DNA of 64,000 nucleotides from Manduca sexta (taxonomy: Eukaryota > Arthropoda > Insecta > Lepidoptera > Sphingidae). Positions 39,401 to 48,400 of the stretch are shown one piece after another. Positions within the stretch are counted from its first letter, which is position 1. Each line of letters begins with the position of its first letter. Below the pieces are notes generated by a model, which was not told the DNA's origin, did no database searches, and saw only the letters and a list, made by a program, of their open reading frames with translations. The stretch covers positions 3,532,983-3,596,982 of the forward strand of contig NC_051138.1 in assembly GCF_014839805.1 (NCBI RefSeq). Reading direction: 5' to 3'. The translations under genes were made by a program, and so were the position numbers.

Positions 39401-42400
39401 TTCACCACGCGATATGGATATATAAAATATAGTCCAATTTATTTTTTTAATGGCAAAGTGAATCATACTTATGATATAGAGACACGGTTATGGGATTAAC
39501 TTTACAGTCGACAACTAATGTCGATAAACATAGCGTACAAATTGATAAGCAAAACGATCATTTTGGTTGTAAAATAAACGCGCATTAGTTTTAATTACCT
39601 AAACAAATCATTGTATTTATTTTAGAACTCAAAGTATGTAAGTATGTAAATTCCATTACTTTGTCTTGACGAAGACAAACACTATTTATATAATATTTTA
39701 TACGTTTGATTGTCTTGTTAATACTAGGTGTTGCTTGCGACTTCGCCTACATAAAAAGCCAACTTTCCCAACTACAAAAGGCCCTGAAACGCGGTACAAC
39801 GAAAGCGACATATATTTAAAAACCAGAAAAGAATTCCATTGTTTCTCATGAGAGCCAATTACCGGGTTAAAAGTAGCCCATGTGTTAATTTAGGACATGG
39901 TAGATCACGTCCTAGCTTGTCCTATGGATACCCGTATGCCAAATTTCATCCAAACTCGTTCAGTTATTTCTGCGTTTACTTCTAAAAAACATCCCAACTT
40001 TTGCATTTATAATAATAGTAAAAAGTAAGTAAGTATGATAAGATTCTAAGTTCTTCAAACTATTCAAATTCTTCAACGATCAATACACCACGATCGTAAG
40101 CCGTATCACCCCGTAATAAGGTTCATTGTCGCGTTGATAGGTAGTTGTCCCCTTGCTCATCTTATTCAGAAGTATAATATCCGACACAAGGGTGTGGCAA
40201 ACTGCGAGAAATGACGTTGTGCTTTTGCCCACAATTAGTTTAGTACTTTGGCTGAATAATATTGGCGATCTTAGCCTCAACAGTTCCTTTCCGCTAAGCT
40301 AAATTTACAATTGGTAATATTGATATACTGTACCTGAAGTTGCTGCACCAATATGACGGGCCCCATGTGCAACGCGACGCTCCTAGTAGGTGACCTAAAA
40401 ATATTTTTTATATAATATCTTGTACGTAAAAAAATATGACAAAATAACGTCAGAAATACGAGTAGGTACATCTTAAATACTTGCATTTTATGAACTGAAC
40501 AAAACATTTGGCAGCAGCGAAAGTGTGTTTAGTAACAGTGATTTTTTTTTGGCTTTGTTCCGTATTTCATGAAGATCAGTACAGTCAGCCACAAAAGTAG
40601 CTGAGCGAATCAAATTGCCTTTAAAATGTTGTATAGGTATCAACAAAAACTGTTTTCTTCACTAACATAAACTTCAAAGTTTACTTTATTTTAGACAGAG
40701 AAAAAATAATATTGAAGTCAATATGTAGAACCGTTTTGAAGTTTTGTATTTATACTGATACTTTTATGGCTGACTATACATGTATATAATTGACTTTGTC
40801 GATTATAAATATACTAAAACTTACCTTTATGTTTGGGAGGTGCAGGTGTCTTTTTATTCTGTTAAAATAAGAAAATAATAATGAGATGCTACTGGCTAGA
40901 TTGCAAAAAAAAGAGAGTTCTAAATTTGAATTTGAATTTTGGAATACCATAAACATTGAAAATGGAGCATGCTTATTCAACTGTCAATTAGACAGAAAAG
41001 ATTGAGAAGATATGAAGAATGTCCATTTACTTTTATTACAATCATGAAGAAAAAGAGAAAAGATGGGACGCATACTTTCGCCTCTCTCTACAGAATGCTC
41101 GATATAACGAGTAAACAGAGTACATAGTTCAGTCAGAGACATACAGAAGCGATACTCACATTAAGAGCCAAGATATTGTCCAATTTCATGTTGTTACACA
41201 TGCCGATAATCTGGCACATAGTTTCGGCGGTGGTATCTGATTTAAGCACATGGTACAAGTACTTTTCGAGGCTCTTCGTGTTCTCCGTGCATATCTTGCT
41301 GATGGCAGGGTACGGGACATCGTGACACTCGGAGCTTACGCGCGATGCTAGGTAATCCTGATTGACAGGGGAATTTTGATATCAGTTTATTATAGCGTTT
41401 GAAAGAACACCATGAAGACTTTAGATTCTTTAACTTTTCCTTACTTTGTCAAGAGAGTAGGCTTTGGCCAACATCTCCAAGACACCAGTAAGTTACAGTA
41501 TTGTAACGACACACCGACCCGTTTTGATACAACCCTCTTACATGAGAAATTACGAGTATACATATAAATACGTATGAGGATGTTTTAGCACTGTTAAGAA
41601 AAATATAATAATAGCTTCGCTTTTTTATATGTTTATAATAGCTTTTGCTCGCGGCTTCGCTCGCGTGAAGAAGTTTTACGGGATAAAAAAAATCCTTACT
41701 TGATATGTATCGTTATATTATGACCAAATTACACAAAATCATTATAAATTATAGCCTATGTTTTATTTTGATATAATACCAATATTACTGTAGTTTCATC
41801 CAAATCCGTTCAGTAGTTTTTTCGTGAAAGTGGAACAAACATACGTATATCCATCTTCACAAACTTTCGCATTTATTATATTAGTAGGATATAATCCTTG
41901 CATGAGCAAATCAATAGCATTTATTTTACTCGATCATTCTGGGTATCTTGTACAGCTGTTCAATTAATCTAAATACCTGATGCTATATTTAATTAATTAA
42001 TTCTACGTGATTATAATTTTATTATGAAAAATTTAATTACAACGTAGTTTTGTAATAACACAGATATCAGTTACAATTTTTAATCTAATTACCTATAATG
42101 ATTTCTTTGATAAGATTTATTATTAGCGCATTAATTGTCGATAGCAAATTAACAAAGTGTTTTGGTTGTTATCCTCAAATGTAATATATGGATATTAAAG
42201 AGCCTTATTTTATATGTTAAGATTAGTGATGTAACGAATGTCATTTTTTGAACATTCGCGAATGCGAATGCGAATGCGAATATCTGCTACCGACATTCGC
42301 GAATGCGAATGTTTAGTTTTTGTTCAAATTTGGCGCCAATTTTCTATGATGATTATCTAAATTTTATTATTATCTAAGATGATAATTATCTAAACATTAA

Positions 42401-45400
42401 AAAGTTATGTAAAGACTGATAAAAAAATTATAGAAGAATTTGTTTTTGTTTCTTTCAATTGCTTTTAATTTCTTAGTTGCTATTGTGTTACAAGTTCTAA
42501 TGAGAATTACATTTTTAAGCTTTATAAGTAAACGAAATAATTTTGTTTATTTTTAAAGTTTAATATTCCTCTACTCAAGTTTAATTACTAACTTAAAAAC
42601 ATGGTAAAAATAGTTAATAAATTGGTATGTTTTAAGAAAGAGAGGTATTTTTCTTTGAGAGTCTATAATTTTTTGTTTGTTTGTTTAGACTATATTTATA
42701 GTTTATTGTAGAAGAATATTGTTTTAGTTTAGATTTTGATTTTATTAACCTACTATTACACACACACAGTATTACGAATATTATCTCGGAAGGGATATGC
42801 AGAGGCGCAACCAGGGCACCCACTTTTCGCCAAGTGTGTTCCGTCTAATAGTGTGACAGAGGTGAGCCTATCGCCATGTCGGGCACAAATTTCACACTCC
42901 GAGCTGATACTGAGCAGAAAAACCCAAATATCACTTTGCCCGATCCGGGATTCGAACCCAGGACCTTAAAGCGCTGCCGTACCGCACATGCAGTAGAACT
43001 ATGCCACCGACGCAGTCTACTATTATCTTCAAATATTTTTTTTCTGATATTGACATTCGCAAAACATTCACAGAAATTTTGCGAATGCGAATATCCAAAA
43101 ATATGCGAATATTCGCGAATGCGAATATTCGTTACATCACTAGTTAAGATATAAATAATAGCAATGACTAATTGTGTTTTTATTATTTTTTTATATTTTA
43201 AGTTCTGTTGCAAATTAATTTATAATCCAATTTAAGATCTACGTACGTGCATAAAAAGAAAAATTAAGAAACAAACCTAATCAAGTGTTGATATCAGTCA
43301 AAATAAAATTGTTGGTAGGATATATTTCATATCCGGCCGGATAGCGACCACCGTACACAAGATGTTAAAACCCACCATAGTGATCCACGTAAGTGTGTCG
43401 TACTCCGGGGTCAGTCTGTATATTCGGTTCCAACAGGCCGGCATAATTGTGCCGAGAGCCAGACCTAGTTCTATTAGACCGTGCTCCAATTACTATCAGG
43501 TGCAGAGGATCGCTACGCCGCGCCGTACAAGTATAAAAAAATATATCTAGATAAAGTTTTGGTATCCTAAAGAGAGCAGATAAAAAGTGCATTATTATAA
43601 TTTATTCATTTTACAAACTTACCTCATTAAGAAGGTCCTTAACATCCTTCAGCTGTCGGAACAGGCGTATGAACTTGGCCGAGACCTTGTTGGTGGACAC
43701 GGTGTGGTCCTGTTTCTCCCATACTGTGCCGATGCAGTGGCCCACGGCCCCGCAGTCAGCGCCGCGCCTGCCGGCAACACATTAGCGATGATTGCATGAC
43801 TCGACCGAGGGACCCGTGTGAGTAATGTTACTCCCATGCAAATAACGGCTGTATAGTATATTGATGGTTGATTTAGCGACATTATTTTTCGAAAAATTTA
43901 AAAAATAGAAAAAAGTTTTTATTTTAAGTATGTACGAAACTTGGTATCGCAAATAAATGTCGCTTAAGGTGGTAGCTCAAGGTCCATTTTCATACATTTT
44001 GTTTCGGCTTTAATCTGGGTAACTAAACAAGTATTGGCAAGTAAAGAATTTAAATTCACGTCTAGTTAGTGATTAGTTCTCGCAGTTGAAGAAAAATGTA
44101 AAAATAATTAATAATCATGGATATTTCTGCCTTTAAAATTTCGTCATATTAAATTTTAAAGGCCGAAATATCCATGATTATTAATTATTTTTACATTTTT
44201 CTTTCAACTGCGAGAACTAATCACTAACTAGACGTGAATTTAAATTCTTTACTTGCCAATACTTGTTTAGTTACCCAGATTAAAGCCGAAACAAAATGTA
44301 TGAAAATGGACCTTGAGCTACCACCTTAAGTTAATTAGCCTTTCAACCATCGATATGAAGATCGACCTCGAAAATGAAGCAATTAAAATAATTATGTGAG
44401 CGTTGCAAACTTTATCGTATACTATTAAATATATAAAGCTGAAGAGTTTAGTGTGAACGCGCTAATCGCCGAAACAACAAGTTCGAATTTAAAAAAAAAA
44501 TAAGTTTTGGATAGCCCATTTATCGAGGAAGGCTATTTGTGTTTAAGTTATTTACAAACGAAACCTTCAAATCGTAGTAAAATTACATCGATGATACAGC
44601 GTAAATTATCATATTATTAGTGAATCAGAATAACCGTGGAGGGCTAAGTAATTGATCTTTTTACGTATTTCCCTGTAACGCTGCGTTCATACTTCTCTTC
44701 AAAATTTTCACAAAAAAAATAGGGTTATTGTGCCTAAAGATTGGTGGCCCAAGGATCTTATAAGGTACAATTATTTTGCAACTGTCTAAGTTTTATATCG
44801 GTGTGTGATAGTAAATTGGATAGCTCAACATTTATAATAGAATACCCATTTTATTTTTTTATTGCTTTGAATGACGAGACGAGCTTGCCGTTTGCCTGAT
44901 GGTAAGCGATAGGACCGCCCATAAACAGTTCAAATACCATCCAACACCGAATTACTATTAATTTAATTTGATAAAACATGTGAAAAAAACAAATTAGACC
45001 CCATGTTTTAAAATACTATTAACACTATTATGGAAACGAGAATGACGAGGGCCGGGTGACACATAATCCACGGCTGCTTGCTCACGTGCGTCGCATGTCA
45101 TGGAATATCTCCTAACAACGCAATTTAATGCAGTTTGAACGAAATAAGATTACTCGTTACTTAGAAAGATTGAAATGATTGGTCTAGTTAATAGTTGTTC
45201 AACTTGGAATTAAATTTAAACTTAAAAAAAATATATATAAATATTTACTCGCGCGAGCGGTGCCGTGGGTAAAAGCTAGTAGATTATGTCAAGATGCTCT
45301 TTAAAAAACACCTTCACGTAAATTTAAATTTGTTTATTTCTAAATGATGGACTAAGGCAAGCTCTAGCACTGAAATGGAAGTGGGCCGGACATATAGCAC

Positions 45401-48400
45401 GTTTACAGGATGAGAGGTGGACAAGAAAAGTAATATTTTGGAAAGGGCCGTCAGGCAAAAGAAGGAAAGGGAGACCTTGTGCTAAATGGGAGGATGAAAT
45501 CAAGAAACTGGCGGGTCCCAATTGGCTCCAAAAAGCACAATCAAGAGACGTATGGAATTCCTTGGAGGAGGCCTTCACCTGCAGAGGGGTTCTTGCAAAT
45601 ACACATTGCGACTAGTACATTTAATTAGCAAACAATAAAAATAAAAAAAAATGTATGTGCACTATTTTAGTTACTAAGCAAGAAATAAAAGGCTTATTAT
45701 TATTATTATTATTCCTAAATGAGTGCGACGTCTTTATCCAAGTACAGAAAGAGTAAGTAGGAAGATTTTTATCGCCAAATGTACTCATATTCCAATCTTT
45801 GTCTGTGCCGATGAGAATATTACCTACTATGAAAGTACTAAGTAACCAAATGAAATGGATAGAACGTGTCGATTGTTTAAATGTGCCAAACGTGTTTACC
45901 ATTTTCGTACTTGAGCGAAGTGTTACGATTAGCTAAACTGGGTTTAGAATCATTTAAACACAGCACTATTTATGTAGTTGTTGTGTCAGCGAATCGTCGA
46001 ATATGAAAAAATATTACAATATCAACATTAATGATCACTTATTATTGAGTAATTTTTTTAATGTGGATGTTTCATTATTTAATTTAAGCATGCATAAAAC
46101 ATTTTATTTTTGTAAATAACGTTCATTTAGGTGGACGCAAATTTGCAAACAGCCAAATGGTCCTCGTCGTAGTGGCTTACTCCAACGAGTCGCGTGTCGA
46201 ACTCAGTAAATTAAAAAATAAACAATGTTTGAAGGCAACGCTCACGTATTATCCATCAATATAGATCATTTCATCGACTAAGACGCGCCCCATTACTTCC
46301 CCTTATCGCTTACAGCGTGCGTGAGCAGCATGAGTGCACAGGTAAGTGACAGAAAAAAATATAGGATTATGGACCACAATTTCGTATAATAAGTATCAAT
46401 TTTAATTGTGACTTTTTTGTTATATATGGTTATTGTCTACTCAACCTTCGTCTTCGTTGTTGAAACGATCTATAAGTATCGGTTTCGAAATATCTATTAG
46501 GTTTTGTTGTAAACTTTGGCTATAATTGCTTTCTAGGGTGTAGTAATTCGGAGACCTTTGCCTTCGACCCTTATGTTTAAACACATCAAGTTGGTATAAT
46601 TTTGCATCGCAAACATAGGCCGATATCGCCCCGTATTTTAGCATTGCTTGATGTTAGAAATTAAATAACATGAGCAGAGGTCAGGTTAGGCTAGGTTAGG
46701 GCTAAAATTTCTTCATCCAATGTTCGAAAAAAAAACATTCAAACATTCGATTACGACCTATTCAGCCTAAGATCATATTCCTAATATAGCCTAACATAAA
46801 TTATATTCGTAATTAGTAATTAACAGGTCATTAGTAAATTATCAAAATGCAAATATTTGTAATTTCGACTTACTTTAAACTTTGACACCATACTTCGGGT
46901 CCTTTAGAGCATTCCTTCGGCACTTGTCGCGCATACGACAAATCTGCAACAAAACACAATTATTACGTTTCTATACGATGTAAACAGCTGTGGAAATATT
47001 AAAAATATTACCATATCTCGAATAAGTCAAGTGGGGTCAACAGCGTCCTTATCGTCCAGTCGTTAAAGCTCATTATTGTAAACACCGTCTCGTGAATTGC
47101 TGCGATAAAACTCAACAATTTCTACACTACGTATACTCAATTAATTTTATTAAAATGTCATTATTTTATTATAGGACTGAGCTTAATCGCAATTATGGTA
47201 GGTTACCTACCTTACTCTATTTATAATTTAATTAAATAACCCCAGACACAAAGACCTCTAATTAAAAATAATAATTCAACGTTTGAAAGACTAATTGACC
47301 TAGCGACATCTTTTTGCAACACTAAATTTCATACATATGTAAAAACAACACGTTTTTCTATGTTTTTTAACCATACTAATTTTTTTCGAAAAAAATGTTG
47401 CTTAATCCAATTAGCCTTTTAAACATCAATATGTATCTTCTTGTCCTTTCAGTAGCTTAAAAGTATCTAGTCATATTTTGACACAAATGTGGCGTCGTGG
47501 AACCAAACCACGTACCAGGGGGATATAAAATAGCTTCTTTAGTGTATACAAGTATAATGAACTTTAAGCAAATATAATAAATACGAGTTATGAAAATCAT
47601 TTACAATATTTAAATATGTGATTATATACAGATGTTTAAATTGTTATTTCTTTGCTATAGGAAATGTTTTGTGCAAATATTCATTGAATGTCTGCAAGGT
47701 TTTTGTATTTACTCTTAGGCTTTATAACTAATTCTGACATGCTTAATAATTTTAAAAGTTTGTTAATGATAACATGAATGAGTGACAATGTCAATCTTGA
47801 TTAATATATGGCATTTTTGATGTTATTTAAATGAGTTAAATAAGTCATTTCTCTGATATATCCTATCAACAGTTTAAAATATGGAGCAAAACAACAAAGA
47901 ATTTAAAGATTATGTTGATAATATTCACATCTGATGACATATGACACTACCTTCAGAGAAAAAAGAGGAACCTATTTTTATCTAAAATATTAACGTAACT
48001 CTCTAAACATCAACATTTTACTTGATTTGTAACTGATACACATCAAATACTTAATAACTTTTTGGTATTTACTATTTACTAAAAATAGTGGTTATTAAAA
48101 AAAAATATAAACTGGTCATTAAACATAAAAAAATGAACCTATTACACATGAAAATAATATAACTAATTGACTAATACATGCCACAGGAAAACATATTATA
48201 TTACCACTAACAATGTAATTATCAACACCATAATATTGAATGCTAATTGTAGATTGAACATATCTAATAATGTTTTGATTGAATTGTGTAATACCAAGAA
48301 TTTTTATTAATTATTGTGCAACATAATTCCAAATATATTTCTGATTATATTTGTGTTCTTGAAGCTATGTGTGAGTACTATGTTTGTACTAATATAACTT

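Larger units (their letters stand above)
36628..40333 (-). other. Sap-r: Intron 6 of prosaposin
   Basis: A 3.7-kb intron carrying a degenerate 155-bp MITE (37658-37812), LINE-like tails (37.88 and 38.45 kb) and a full SINE (39073-39343). No extra exon is needed: phases across exons 6 and 7 match. Confidence 0.6.

Noticed and set aside
45324..45578. 84-codon minus-strand frame
   Set aside because: Antisense of the LINE reverse transcriptase C-terminal fragment on the plus strand.
46679..46706. TTAGG-like stretch (GGTTAGGCTAGGTTAGGG) resembling insect telomere repeats
   Set aside because: Only about three degenerate units in an intron; no telomere or clear interstitial array.
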